A DNA stretch of 64,000 bases, from contig CM041199.1 of assembly GCA_023078555.1 (NCBI GenBank), positions 2,359,101-2,423,100 of the forward strand. The letters are read 5' to 3'. The stretch's first letter is position 1; each line of letters begins with the position of its first letter. The DNA comes from Ulva prolifera. Lineage: Eukaryota > Chlorophyta > Ulvophyceae > Ulvales > Ulvaceae. The position numbers and the translations under genes are program-made. Of the stretch, positions 41,774 through 53,327 are shown piece by piece. Below the pieces are notes generated by a model that was not told the origin of the DNA, did no database searches, and saw nothing but the letters and a program-made list of their open reading frames with translations.

Positions 41774-44497
41774 ATGCAGGTGGGAGACAAGATGCATGAT
41801 CTGGTCGCAACATGCACAGCTGTGCTAGCAGCTGCGGCCCTGGCGTTAAGGGGATGCACAGCTCTGAGGTCGTCATTCGCGGGCATATGCGAGGCACCGG
41901 AGTGCACTACCCGGGGTGGTGCCTGCACTCCTTCGCTCAGCGGAGAATGCTGCGAGGATATATATTTCTACAGCGAATGCGACCCTGTTGAAAAAGTGTG
42001 CAAAGGAACTACCTGCCAAGCACCAGCGGAAGTGGACTGCCCTTGCGAGACATCAGACGACTGCGCCGGAGACCTGGAGTGCGCCACCGATGGCCTGAGA
42101 GCCAATTCATGCCAGGTGTGGTGCCGAAGTGCACACAATCTGTTTTTCAACTCTATCTAAAGGCCGTAGCCAGTAGAGGCCGCTGTTGCAATTGGCGCTC
42201 AGCGCTGATTAATACAAATAGCGCGTAGCGATTTGTATTAAATACATTCGCGTGACCCCTACAGCTCACTGAACTCAGCCTAGCGAGCACAATATTTGCC
42301 TTCGCACAGGCTACATGCGAGCGCGATTGCTTGTACAAACTCTCAGCAGAGGTCCTCAGGAAGGTTCAAGTGCAGCAGAGGTGCCACGCACGCAGAGCAC
42401 CGCTGGTCCTCGGAGCTGGCGCCTCAATTTAAAGCCGCCAACTGCCTACGATGTTTTGTCCTGGAGATTGAAAATGAGCAGATATGCCTGGTCGAGGATA
42501 CCATTGTAGTGTATTGACACGTTGTGCAGCCTGTCCGTTCCGGTATGCAAGTGTTGGCTCTGGCTCTCGCCAACACATGATGGTGTTCACCTGCATATCT
42601 GCCAAGCACATCCCTCGACTGTCTCTTGGCCAACCCTGCAATCTATGAGATACCATTCCATATGCGCCTCGATCTTCGGATGTGCTGCAGACCTTCTATG
42701 CCCTAGTGCTATTATGGAAAGGTGACTTCAGTTTGAGGATTCGGGGTGAGCAAGCAAAGTCCTGCGAATCCGGAAGGAAGGTCGAAACCAACCATCGCAG
42801 TCAACGGCACATGCGATGACGTTTCGTTCGTCGTGTATACATACACCACAGAAGCCGAAATCTGTGCCACAGCGGCATCCGCGTATGTGGTAAGTGGAGG
42901 TGATGACTGCAGCCTTGCTTACGTGTACTTGTACGCAGTTGCATGGGGCGAGTATATTGCGTACGAATTCTGTGACATTGTGTTCAACAACTGTCCATCG
43001 GTAGGGTCTGCGGGTGTGTACCTGGATTTGTTCCCAGAGGAGCTGCTGTGTGAAGACGATGTGCCACCGCCTCCTCTGCCACCACCGCCTCCTCCGCCGC
43101 CGCCGCTCCCACCACTGCCTCCGCCGCCCCCGCCGCCGCCCCCATCACCGCCGCCGCCACCCCCGATGCCGCCCCCAACCCCGCCACCGTCTCCGTCGCC
43201 ACCGCCCCCACCACCGCCACCGCCGCCCCCGCCGCCGCCCCCATCACCGCCGCCGCCACCCCCGATGCCGCCCCCAACCCCGCCACCGTCTCCGCCGCCA
43301 CCGCCGCCACCGCCCCCACCACTGCCACCGCCGCCCCCGCCACCGCCACCACAAGCGCCACCGGCGCCTTCACCGCCGCCCCCGCAACTGCTCCCGCCCC
43401 CACCACCGCCCACACCACCGCCGCCATCACCGCCCCCGCCCCCACCACCTCCATCAACACCGCCACCACCGCCGCCCCCGGCACCACCGTCACCGCCATC
43501 CCCGCCACCTCCACAACAAGCGCCACCACCGCTGTCACCGCCGCCCCCGCCCCCGCCACCACAAGCGCCACCGGCGCCTTCACCGCCGCCCCCGCAACTG
43601 CTCCCGCCCCCACCACCCCCCCTACCACCTCCATCAACACCGCCGCCCCCGCCATCGCCACCACAAGTGCCACCGCCGCCGCCACCGCCCCCGGCCCCAT
43701 TGCCACCCCCATCACCGCCCCCACCACCGCCGACCTCACCGCCTCCACCCCCATCAACATTACCACCACCACCACCGCCCCTGCCACCGCCCCCGCCCCC
43801 ACCACCACCCCTACCACCTCCATCAACACCGCCGCCCCCGCCATCGCCACCACAAGCGCGACCACCGCTGTCACCGCCGCCCCCGCAACTGCCTCCACCC
43901 CCACCCCCGCCACCACCACCGCCCCCATCACCGCCTCCACCCCCATCAACATTACCACCACCACCACCGCCGCCGCCACCGCCCCCGGCCCCATTGCCAC
44001 CCCCATCACTGCCCCCACCACCGCCGACCTCACCACAACCTTCATCACAGCCCCCGCCACCACTTCCCCCGTCACTTCCGCCACCACCCGAATCCTTGCC
44101 ATTGCCACCAGCGCCGACGCCTCCTCCGCTGTCTCCACTGCCGCCTCCGCCTTCTTTACCGCCACTTCCCCCGGACGGGCCCGGACTACCGCCTCGAGAC
44201 ACAGACACACCTCCTGGTGGAGTCCCGCCCTTCATCACTCTCATAATCATTTCATCTGCTCGACCTCAGCCTGCCAGGTTCACCTTTGCCAACTGCGGCA
44301 GGCCGGGCGGGTCGTGCTGCGTGGCTGTGTTCCGGTTCATTTCGATTGGTGTCTGCTTCGGCAGCAGCACTTGCGACGTCGAGTCCTTCTCTCCTGCGTG
44401 CCTTGACACATTGGAGTGCGTGGGTGTCGCCACACCATTTGCTGGTATTGATTTGACAGGATTTGGTGTTGGCAATACGTGCACATCCTTTTTTTAG
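41774..44497 (+). CDS. Extracellular Cys-rich / Pro-rich rod protein (pherophorin-like)
   Basis: Exon 1 (41774-42115) begins with a signal peptide (LVATCTAVLAAAALALRG) and a Cys-dense module (CEAPECTTRGGACTPSLSGE, then CPCETSDDCAGDLEC), ending at donor GCCAG/GTGTGG in phase 0. A middle exon may lie at 42.3-42.5 kb. The last exon (from about 42750) has an N-domain with Cys (VNGTCDDVSFVVYTYTTEAE, VAWGEYIAYEFCDIVFNNC, YLDLFPEELLCEDDV), then about 370 residues of PPPPSPPPP-type rod. A C-terminal Cys domain follows (FANCGRPGGSCCVAVFRF, GVCFGSSTCDVESF, then CVGVATPF) and TAG ends it. The globule-rod-globule plan is that of volvocine pherophorins, glycosylated on hydroxyproline and placed in wall or matrix, but the end domains do not match pherophorin sequence signatures I know. 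The splice acceptor before the last exon is not fixed. Confidence 0.75.
42203..42240. repeat. Hairpin in probable intron of the rod-protein gene
   Basis: TTAATACAAAT pairs with ATTTGTATTAA around AGCGCGTAGCG (inner CGC/GCG pairing). It belongs to the same style as the palindrome pairs elsewhere but has only one stem. Confidence 0.6.
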
Positions 44498-44499
44498 TG

Positions 44500-45740
44500 A
44501 GATACATTCGACTGTTAGATGTTGTCAGGGAGTTATGCTTGTGTTTGTAGTATACTGCAGTGGCAGTTCACTGGAAGCTGCTGTTATGTGTGCACTCGGG
44601 TGTATGCACACGAGTGCGATAAATATCGTATGCCTGCCTGTACAGCCGTAGTCGTTGAAACAGTGGAAATTTTGTTTAAACGGCTGAGCGGCAGCCAGCC
44701 GAAAGCAATGCCATTACATAGCCATACCAGCAGGGAGTAAACATTGTATGACTTCGTCATGTCCCAGCGCTTGTAATGTGAAACTAGATCTGGATTTTGC
44801 TCTGCCGTGTCCTCCTGCAGAGGACATTCAATTCAAGTTGAGAATTGCGAGGGAATTAATGGGACTCCATGCCGAATTCGAACGGGTAAACCTGTATTGT
44901 GGTGCCCGTGCTGTCAAACAAGATGGATGGTAGATGTTAAATGCGATGTTGCTGCAATAGCGTCTGTGCCGTATTGTGGCACGCTGCATTTGTGAGATTC
45001 ACAGACATTTCGGACAGGTTCGCTGTCTTCACTGGCAGCAACCCCAATGGCCACATAGCAATAGCCATTGACATATCGCTAATTGTTGCGCGTGGGACAG
45101 CCCCCAGCAGTTCCATTACATATCGATATTAGAAGAGAGTGACCTTGGCTGCCGTTGTCATGTCGCAGTACTTGTAGATGTACCCATGCAATTGTACTGG
45201 GGAACAGATTGCATAACCCCGAACGATATCCATTGAAGCGGATGTGTTTGTAAACACTACAACTATTGCATTCGCAGATATTCCACATAGATTAGCTGTG
45301 TTTGTCAGCATTAGGCGCTGAAAGTGCATACAATCAGGCCTACACAGATTGAGCACCAAGACCCGCCTTGCCGTTCCCGATATGATATCAATCGATGGCC
45401 CGCCAGTAGCAAGTATACACACATTCTAACAGCCTACTTTCACTGCGGTGCTCTGATCGCTGCACCGCCGCTGTGGCGCAACTCTTGCAGCATTTCACTC
45501 GGATGTAACTCTGACTCTGAATTGCCAAAGCTGTGTTGCCGCATGTAGCTATAGGTCTGGAATCTGCATCAGCTGGATTCCACTGATTAATACACGCTGT
45601 CAAACTGTAAGCGCCAATTCCGGAGGGGGCGTGTCATCAACTGAGGATGGGATGTACACGGCGCCTGAAACCTCTTCAAGTTGTGATGCACATGCACAGC
45701 GTGCGCCAGCACCTCCAGCCAGGCAGCCCTGCGTGGGAAA
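44500..45740. other. 3' flank, no recognisable gene
   Basis: Short frames on both strands; none supported by a domain or splice pattern. Confidence 0.3.
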
Positions 45741-45751
45741 ATGAAAGAAAA

Positions 45752-45830
45752 GCCAGAGGCAGGTAGCACCGCCGGGCACAACCATCGGCACCACGCACCC
45801 ACGCAGCCACAAGCCACGAGCACGCAGTTG
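45752..45830 (-). mobile_element. Family A-like fragment
   Basis: It reads GAGGCAGGTAGCACCGCCGG followed by CACGCACCCACGCAGCC, the reverse of the A tail and its GT-rich body. Its 3' tip is replaced by other sequence. Confidence 0.45.
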
Positions 45831-45945
45831 AGTTGCAACTCAGACCAGCACACCTGTGCCACAGCACACGTGAGCACCCACCCCCGCCGGCAGCCCTGTG
45901 CAAGACCACTCATGCACCCACAAACACTGTGGATCGTGCTGGCTT

Positions 45946-46005
45946 GCAAGGGTCCGCTGCCGTGTGCAAGCCCCTGCCTTGAAATTAACGACTGATGAAC
46001 TGGCT
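45946..46005 (+). repeat. Diverged repeat also present at 63900-63998
   Basis: Shared words in order are GTGCTGGCT, AAGGGTCCGCT, TTGCAAGCCCCT or TGCAAGCCCCT, CCTGAAA/CTTGAAA, and GACC..TGAACTGG. Nature unknown. Confidence 0.5.
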
Positions 46006-46390
46006 TTTTCACAGCCGAGCCTATTTGATACTCGTGTGATGCACTTGTGATCATGTCAGGGCCCTGCCGGCTCGCTGTTCAGCATCTGTTGCATGTCAGA
46101 GCAGACGGCTCGGAGCCGATCACACGAATCTCTCCCAGAACACCCCGCCCACAGAAAGCTACACTGCAGCAACGCCACGATCACACGAGCCCCTTAATTA
46201 ACATGCCGTCATCACCATGTCGCGGTAAGTGCCTGCTGGCGTGAATGCATGGTCAAGCCTGCCTTCCCGTCGGCAATGAGATTCGACATTCATATGGCGC
46301 GACGATCATGGCTGACGAGTCGGCGTCGGAAGGCGGCTCGGAAGTTTGGCGGAACAGTCTTCTTCTCTTGGGAGTCCGCAGCACGTGCGG

Positions 46391-46458
46391 CTGAATTGAA
46401 ATAGCGAGGAGCCTCGCTAATTCAGTTCATCTCATTTATCCCTCAGTCGCCTGAGGGA
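46391..46458. repeat. Double hairpin
   Basis: The first hairpin is CTGAATT (46391-46397) and AGCGAGG-ag-CCTCGCT closing with AATTCAG (to 46425), with a 5-nt bulge GAAAT. The second is TCCCTCAG-tcgc-CTGAGGGA (46439-46458). They are 13 nt apart. Confidence 0.7.
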
Positions 46459-47670
46459 CGTCCCATGGTTGCAGAGCTAGGCACGCTTCTTCTGTTCAAG
46501 GTACGTGTAGACTCACTCTTTGTAAAAGTTAGGGTGTAGACTCACTTGACTGGCTAATGCATGATGCCAACTCAAACGACGCTCACGGAACAATGTGGCC
46601 AGAGTCCGACGATGTGGCCAGAGTCCGAGTCGGCTTTGCCAAACACCCGCATCAGAGTTGTTTGCGACCGACGCAATCAAGACCAAAATCCAACCGGTCT
46701 TTCATGCAAAACGAAAGTTCTGAAGAGCATGACCGTCCGAGCTTGACGCTCACGCCCACAAGATAAGCACGCAAAGCAGTAACGACACGCCGTGCTGTGC
46801 ACGTGCCGCAGTGCGCGCGGTGGCAGCTGGCAGCACGTCGACCAGCCGGCGCCCTTGTGCAGCCTCGCCTACTTAGGATTTGCAGCAGGTGCCGCTGATG
46901 CATGCCGTGACTGCATGTATGTGCAAGACCCCCGGGCGCCACACGCAGCTGGCACCTAGAGATCTTTACACTGCAGTGGGGACTCAATACAGGTTGGATT
47001 AAAGGGGTTACCATGGGGCTGCCAGAGGGGCGTATCTTACGTCCGCTGCGCTTGGAACTTTGTTGATGCGGGCCAAGCGCTGGCAGGTTGCCTCAAGTGC
47101 ATGAGCTTGGACCATCGCTGACGCCATGACAGAACTGATAATAACAGCAACGTGTCACCGTGGCAAAAGTTTCTGAGTCCGCAGCCTAGGCACCTGGCCC
47201 ATCAGTAGCAGGCTTCCCCACGTCCCAACCGCACACCTACTAGTAGACAGTGCTGTGCCACAAATACTACCGACGCTGCAGCAACGTGTTACGGGGACAG
47301 AGTCGGTTGTCATCTCTATCACTGGAATATTAATGCCACAGATGTGCAGCCACCAGTCCCATGCTAGGCACCATGCTGTACATCAGCACAGCGATCGCTG
47401 GCACCTCCAGCCGAGCTGCTTGGGCATACACCCACCAACGCATGCAGTTACATAGCCAATCAGTCCAGAGCAAGGATCAGATTCCCATGGCGGCCCACAT
47501 GAATTCTCGAACGGTCCCTGATGACAGGGATTCGTTCATGCGAATTCGCATTGGCAATGTCGCATGTCGAAGATGTGGTGCAGGGGCACCTCGCATGCCT
47601 CTTCAGCTACAGCTGCAGGAGTCTGTTGGAGGGTATGGCACCCATGCATGGGCTACGACACAGAGGGCGA
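46459..47670. other. No recognisable gene
   Basis: This is the 3' flank of the minus-strand gene ending at 47678. A small tandem duplication, GATGTGGCCAGAGTCCGA-like, lies near 46600-46630. Confidence 0.35.
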
Positions 47671-48611
47671 ACTTGCCCTACAAGCAGCCCTCGCAGCTGA
47701 AGGCGAGGCCGCCGCCACCCGCAGCACCGCGCCGCCCCCTGCACGCCGCGCGCAGGCCAGGCGTGCACGCGACAGTGACAGTGGCTGTGGTGGTCTCGCT
47801 GGGTGTGTCGCCTGTGGTGGTGGTGGTGGAGGTGGTCACGGTGGTTGTGGCGGCGGAGGCGGGGCCATCGCCGGAGGACGTGATGCTGGTGGAGGTTCCG
47901 GAAGAATCCGGCCCGATGGTCAGGGTGAATTGGTACAGACCCCCGTGTCCATCCCCTGCCGGGCCTGGCGGAGTTTCTGCCGGATCAGGTGGTGGAGAGA
48001 CCGCTGATTGCTGGGGTAGAGGGGCCTCCACAGAGGAGCCAGGGGACAATTGCGTTATACGAGTGAAGGGACCCGGGGATGGCACTGGAGTGGCGCCCGC
48101 CCCAGACGCCGGTGTTAGTTCTGTGCCAGCTTCCCTCACCTGCGGCTGCGGCTGCATTGGAGTGATCGGACTCAGTGTGGTGCCGAAGGGGATGGGAGGG
48201 GGTGCGCGTTCGGCCTGTAGCGCGGGAGTGGGGACAGTGGGGGCCGGGGTTGTGGCGGGTGGTGGGGGTGCGGAGGAAGCGGGTGCAGGAGGCGCCGATG
48301 GCTGCGGCACCCGTGTGCTGAGAGTCTCTTCTCGCGTGTCACCAGGCACGACCTCTGTCGCCGTTGCGGACGCCGGCGTATTTTCGGGCTGACGAGGCAA
48401 AGCAGACACAGGATTGTCGGGGCTGGAGGCGGGTTCAAGGGTCCCGGGGCTGGCTGCTGCTGTTGGCGGCGTGGCTGTGGGGCTGGCTTCAACGTTTGCA
48501 GGTGGGGATTCCTCCTCACGCACTGCGGCAATTGGGTCGACAGCCGGGTCCACGGGCAGTGGCGAATCTGCTTCGGCCGAGAGGTCCGGCCTTGGGTCGC
48601 TGGCAGAGGAG

Positions 48612-48945
48612 ATAGGTGGATCTGCCGGCAGAGTGGGGCCTGGAGGAACACCAGGGTTGATGAGTGGCGGGATATCTGGCGGGGCTACAGAGCCCGTGAT
48701 GGGTTGTAGGGGTGGGGGAAACGGAGCATCTGTTGGCTCAGTGAGATTTGGGTCTACGCCAGGGTTGATGATCGGCGGGGGATTTACCGGTGTCTCGGGG
48801 CTAGTGTTGGGATCTACGGCTGGGGGAACAGGTGGATCTGCCGGCAGAGTGGGGCCTGGAGGAACACCAGGGTTGATGAGTGGCGGGATATCTGGCGGGG
48901 CTACAGAGCCCGTGATGGGTTGTAGGGGTGGGGGCAACGGCGCAT
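48612..48945 (-). repeat. Direct repeat inside member 1, about 216-bp period
   Basis: About 117 bp at 48614-48730 recurs nearly unchanged at 48828-48944 (CAGGTGGATCTGCCGGCAGA..GTGATGGGTTGTAGGGG). Related, more diverged units lie at 48.73-48.83 and 49.0-49.2 kb. Confidence 0.85.
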
Positions 48946-49629
48946 CTGTCGGCTCAGTGCGATCTGGGACAAGAGGGGGTCAACAGGTGTCTCAGGGCTT
49001 GTGTTTGGTTCTACAGCTGGTGGAGCAGGTGGATCTAGAGGCATAGTGAGACCTGGAACAGCACCAGAGATCATGGGCGTTGGGGTCTCTGTGGGGGCTA
49101 CAAAGACCGGATTCGATTCTGTTGCTGGGGGGGCGGGCGGATCTGCTGGCATGGTGGGTCCCGGAGCTAGGCCAGGGGGCCCTGCGTAGCCATCAACGTC
49201 ATCATCATCGTACTCTGCGAGGATCTCTTCGAGTGTCATCTCCTCCTGGCACAACACGCCGATGTATGGTAGTGCAGCTGAGAATGAACAATCCTCATCG
49301 GGCATGAGGACCTCTTCCACCGCATTCATACAGCCCTGGATGGGTGCAAAATCGATCGGGATATCTGAGCAAGACGATGCTGGTGGTAGTGGTGGTGGCT
49401 GTGGAGGTAGAGTTGAGTCCGTGAGGCGGCGGGCGGCTGCTGCGGCTGCTGACAGTGGCTCGCCTGGGGCTGGATCGCCAGGCTCGCCTGTGATGATGGC
49501 ACCGGTGGTAAGGGGTGGAGTGGACAGCGGAGGGATCCGGAGTGGGGTTTCAGTGGGTAGGACAGGGGCTGCTGGGTCCCCAGGGGGAAGAGGTGGAGGT
49601 GACTGAATGGGCGGGGGAGGAGGGCTTGG

Positions 49630-50110
49630 GGTAGCCTGGACTGGCCCGGTTGACGCAAACGGGGGAGGTGCCTGATTTGGCGCTACTTCGGGAGGGGGAG
49701 GCGTCACACTTGTCGCTGGTTCTGGAGGAGGAGGTGCCAGAATTGGCGCTTGTTCAGGAGGGGGAGGTGCCTGACTCGGCGCTAGTTCAAGACGGGGAGG
49801 TGCCTGAATCGGCGCTGGTTCAGGAGGAGGAGGAGCCTGAATTGGCACTACTTCGAGAGGGGGAGGTGTCAGACTTGTCGCTGGTTCTGGAGGGGGAGGT
49901 GCCTGACTCGGCGCTAGTTCAACAGGGGGAGGTGCCTGAGTCATCGCTGGTTCAGGAGGAGGAGGAGCCTGAATTGGCGCTATTTCGAAAGGGGGAGGTG
50001 TCAGACGTGTCGCTGGTTCTGGAGGGGGAGGTGCCTGACTCGGCGATAGTTCAACAGGGGGGGTCGCCGGACTTGACGCTACTTCAAGAGGGGGAGGTGC
50101 CTCAACGAAC
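49630..50110 (-). repeat. 33-bp coding repeats, Pro-rich
   Basis: About a dozen imperfect 33-bp units (GGAGGGGGAGGTGCCTGACT-like on plus) encode 11-residue APSQAPPPPEP units on minus. Because the unit is a multiple of three, an antisense frame also stays open. Confidence 0.85.
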
Positions 50111-50692
50111 GCTGGTTCAGGTGGCAGAATTGGAGCTGGCGCTGGCCGTGAAGGTGCCAGAATGGGCGGCAGTGGAGGAGGAGGAGGATGTACACCGAGG
50201 GGCGCCGGCGGACGCCTCCGCCGGCACCTGAAGTACTGGTTGTTAAATCTGCAGTGCGATCCCTGGCCAATATCCCCCTTGCATCTCGGGCACCTGCTGA
50301 GAGCCCTGCACCCCGCCGCCGTCAGCTGAGCATGTCCGCACGCATGTCAGCCATAACTGGTGCATGTATACATCCTCGCACCCATATCGCAGAAAGACTG
50401 AGGCGAGCATGCGAGCGCCAAGCAAGGCGCTGCCCGGGGAAGGGGGAGCATGCACATGCAGACGGCGGCTGGAGAGGCGTACCGCCGCCGGTGGGAGCCG
50501 CGGTGGAGGAGGCCTCGGCCGATGAAGACGGTGTCAGCCTCGGAGGCCAGTCCGTGATCATGTATTGCCGCCCACACCACCAGAGACTGTTTTTGGGGCT
50601 CAAGGGCACCATCGGCTGCGCTGGCTGGGGCGCTGAGGCCTACCACGCAGCCCTGCCAGGGCAGCGCCGCTGCAATAAGTAGGGCAGCGGCG

Positions 50693-51270
50693 GTGCGCAT
50701 CATTGTCCTACATACACTGGTGCGGATGGCGTCTGGCGCAGGTGGAATGACCCCATCCTACACATTGACTGGATCAGGAACAAGGACAACGCAAGAAGTG
50801 GCACCGCAGGAGTCTGGTCCTTGTCTGTGCAAAGAGGAGCATCACACACTCAAGTGCATGTATGTGGGATGCTCATGTTTGCAATCACAATCAAGTGCCG
50901 TTATCCAACACGGACACATTGCGCTGCACATCACCTACTCCGACCTGGTGTACTACCTGGAACGACTAAGGTGAGCTTGGGTAACCTTACTTCATCTACG
51001 CCTGGGGGCGACAAGTTGTGTGAACGTGTCTTTCTTCTTTTTTGTATGTGTGGTAGTGCCCTCATAAAGCACATGCACACGTCTCAATGCGATCACTGCC
51101 ACTTTCAGGCCGCCCCCATGCGTGCGCACACGAGTGCCACTTCAGCACGTGTGTACCCAGGCCCTAGGACTATTGCACATATGATAGCCCCGCATCACCA
51201 AATAAAGTACGCATCCGCGCAGAAGTTCCTGGTGTACGTCGGGTGGCTGGGCGAACAGGCCCAGGAGCGT
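50693..51270 (+). CDS. Possible small gene with Cys/His cluster
   Basis: A plus frame from 50693 encodes MASGAGGMTPSYTLTGSGTR and a metal-binding-like cluster PCLCKEEHHTLKC..GCSC. It ends at a good donor (CGACTAAG/GTGAGC, near 50970). An acceptor CACTTTCAG/GCCGCC near 51109 would join a short second exon ending at TGA near 51180. It is head-to-head with and slightly overlaps the start of the minus-strand gene at 50703. I do not recognise it, and the frame could be fortuitous. Confidence 0.25.
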
Positions 51271-51459
51271 CCGCGATGCTCGTGGTGCAGAAAGGTCATG
51301 ATCACTTCCATCTGCAGCGCTCCGGAAATGTGAAGGTCTAGAGCTCGTGCATGCATGGGCGGAAGCAGGACAGGCTGCGCAAAGAGGCCGAGGCTGCAGG
51401 CCGATGCTGGCGCCCCCGCCGCCCCCGCCGATGGCCAGGGCGCATCAGGCCGATGCTGT

Positions 51460-51716
51460 CGCACAGTGGCTACGGCCGGCCGCGACAGGGGGGTGTGCGG
51501 AGGAGGATTCAGGGTTCGGGATTAAGGGTCCGTGTGTACGGGTGAGAGGGGTGGCATGGGGGTGGGGGCCTGTTGGCAGACGGGTTTGCTGGGGGAGACT
51601 GGGCTGTAGGGTTGCTGTGGGTGTCTCTGGGTGTTTGGCTTTGCGATGTGTTTCTGTGTATGCCGTTCTTGCCACCACGGCGGTGCTGCCGGCCTATCCG
51701 ACTCAGTCCTTGTGAC
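51460..51716 (+). mobile_element. Family A-prime copy with GT-rich body
   Basis: The body (GGGTTTGCTGGGGGAGACTG..GTGTCTCTGGGTG) matches the start of the long copy at 58177. The tail is GGCGGTGCTGCCGGCC..AGTCCTTGTGACACA. Confidence 0.5.
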
Positions 51717-51719
51717 ACA

Positions 51720-52570
51720 TATGGGTATCCGAAGCTTTCACAGCGGGGTGAAGCTTCATGAAGGTCCATGCACTGTTACGTGATGCACCCCGTGCCTCGT
51801 AATGCACTGTGTTCGACCGCAAACACAACGGCAGCACGGCAGCGCACATCGCCGCGGCGCGCCAAGGCCATGTGTACATGTTACAAAGGACAGAGGCCGG
51901 GCAGCGAGCCGTTGCCAGGAATACACACGCAAATGCACTCACGCAGCCATGGCACTAGGCCGGGTACGAGCACGTACCACAGCTCGGCCGGTGATGCATA
52001 TGCCAGCCAAAGATTGAAGCCCACGGAGCACAAGAGCATTCCCCTTGCACAACGCCACACTCAACCGGCGCAGAGCATTCGTCACAAACAAAGCACGGTT
52101 CACCTTACCACACCGAGAAGCAACCTCCGCCAGCCGATTCAAGTGATTCATGGCAGGCCGTCCCAATGTGTACATGTACGAGTGTATGCTCACCGGTGCA
52201 GCGGAAATGCACGGCAGCCCTGAGCAGTGTCACGCGGTACGGTGACGGCAGTCAAAGCAAACCTACGCAAACACAGCCGATTTCTATAGATATGCATACG
52301 TCTCTCAGCAACGGAGTTGGCGTGGCATGATGGCATCCAAAGGTGGGCATGTCTCGCGTCGAGGCGTGACCACTGGTCCACGCGGCGGACCCTGCATTCC
52401 TCCGTGGAATGTGTGATGCAGGTAGCGTTTACGTCGTCCACAGAATTTTCAGGAGATTGAAATGGAGATGTACGCAGACAGTACTGATGTGCACACGTGT
52501 ACGGAAGCGCGCTCCGGTGTAAACAAGAACGTGCATCACGAGCGACTACGGCACCGTCCTCGTAACACAT
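51720..52570. other. No recognisable gene
   Basis: A reverse A-like tail (TGTTACAAAGGACAGAGGCC) lies near 51879. Otherwise this is short frames only. Confidence 0.35.
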
Positions 52571-52588
52571 ACAGCACGAGCGCTTCCC

Positions 52589-52635
52589 GGGTGAGATGTT
52601 TTTTTGGTTGGTTTCCGTTTACTCTTCTGTAACGC
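52589..52635 (+). mobile_element. Family L-like tail, 47 bp
   Basis: A diverged tail (GGTTTCCGTTTACTCTTCTG TAACGC) is flanked by the 18-bp duplication ACAGCACGAGCGCTTCCC at 52571-52588 and 52636-52653. Confidence 0.85.
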
Positions 52636-52764
52636 ACAGCACGAGCGCTTCCCACAATGCGCAAGCTGCTGCGCGGGGACAACGCGTTCTATCGCGCTGT
52701 GCACATCATGATGTGACGGCCGCGCGGGTGTGGTTGACATCGATGCCGGCTGCGGAAAGCTCAT

Positions 52765-52823
52765 AGTTGATTCGGATGAGATTCGGTTTCGGTGTTTTCT
52801 CCCGTTCACTCTTTTGTAACGGT
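52765..52823 (+). mobile_element. Family L tail, 59 bp with 22-bp duplication
   Basis: A forward tail (AGTTGATTCGGATGAGATTC..CACTCTTTTGTAACGGT) lies between exact 22-bp repeats at 52743-52764 and 52824-52845 (starting ATGCCGGCTGCGG). Confidence 0.93.
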
Positions 52824-52980
52824 ATGCCGGCTGCGGAAAGCTCATCGCGAGAAATGGGTGAATGGAGCTCCATGGATGGGCTGTGTCGATCGTACGCAGG
52901 CTTGCGGCTGACTGCGGATGCCATGGCATGCCAGCACATGCGGCGCACCTGCCCGCGGTCGAACGCATACTATACAGTTT

Positions 52981-53003
52981 TTACAAAAGAGTGAACGGGA
53001 GAT
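52981..53003 (-). mobile_element. Minimal L tail fragment
   Basis: TTACAAAAGAGTGAACGGGA then GA, the reverse L 3' tip only. A convincing duplication is not visible. Confidence 0.5.
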
Positions 53004-53088
53004 AGTATGTATACAGACAACCGTGCGGCGCTGCGCTTGGTCGGTATCTCTCGAGATATCTCTCGAGACAGTGGCAGAAGCGCTAGCG

Positions 53089-53144
53089 GGTGTGTACACA
53101 TTGTGGTATGCACATTCGCGTCCGTACCTGCAAGTCTAGCTAGA
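53089..53144. repeat. 56-bp insert with 14-bp duplication, unclassified
   Basis: CAGAAGCGCTAGCG is repeated at 53075-53088 and 53145-53158 around a sequence that is neither L nor A. It just follows tandem TCTCGAGA palindromes (53047-53068). Confidence 0.5.
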
Positions 53145-53185
53145 CAGAAGCGCTAGCGCTTGCTGCAAGCCGAAGGATCCCTGGC

Positions 53186-53217
53186 TTGTTTACGCCCGTT
53201 CACCTCCCTGTAAGACC
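53186..53217 (+). mobile_element. Family L-like tail, 32 bp
   Basis: TTGTTTACGCCCGTTCACCT then CCCTGTAAGACC. It is flanked by the 13-bp duplication AAGGATCCCTGGC at 53173-53185 and 53218-53230. This is the shortest copy with a duplication in the window. Confidence 0.8.
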
Positions 53218-53327
53218 AAGGATCCCTGGCATCATTGAAAGCTGTTGCGGTCGACGTGGCCGGCCTGCCACATAGGGCGGTGCAGTTGCTTTCTCCACGT
53301 GGTGCACCTGCAGATCATATATTCTGG

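Larger units (their letters stand above)
47678..50703 (-). pseudogene. Secreted Cys/Pro/acidic protein, family member 1 (frameshifted)
   Basis: Exon 1 is 50703-50483 (signal peptide MMRTAAALLIAAALPWQG; ends RGLLHRGSHRRR). The donor is GGCG/GTACGC and the 177-bp intron ends GTGCAG before exon 2 at 50305. Exon 2 opens with RALSRCPRCKGDIGQGSHCR and a fourth Cys, i.e. CX2C-X9-C-X8-C as in a zinc ribbon. Then come 11-residue Pro repeats (APSQAPPPPEP) and the four-Cys domain CSDIPIDFAPIQGCMNAVEE with the acidic end LAEYDDDDVDGYA. Repeats of TGSVAPPDIPPLINPGVPPG and a C-terminus CTPGLRAACRGR..CEGCL finish it. Near 48975 a short deletion shifts the frame relative to the downstream repeats, so either this copy is broken or the assembly has an indel. 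Function unknown; export is likely. Confidence 0.7.

Noticed and set aside
42890-42938. Possible 49-bp intron in the rod-protein gene (GTAAGT..GTACGCAG)
   Set aside because: Removing 49 bases breaks the frame, whereas reading through keeps the segment AYVYLYAVAWGEY that matches the paralogues.
42919-44250. Gly-rich (443 codons) and Ala/Val-rich (408 codons) minus frames, and an Arg/His-rich plus frame
   Set aside because: They are shadows of the CCX-repeat Pro rod. No start context, domain or ending supports them.
49650-50231. 193-codon plus-strand frame rich in Glu/Val/Leu
   Set aside because: It is the antisense of the 33-bp Pro repeats of the minus-strand secreted protein; a repeat unit divisible by three keeps it open.
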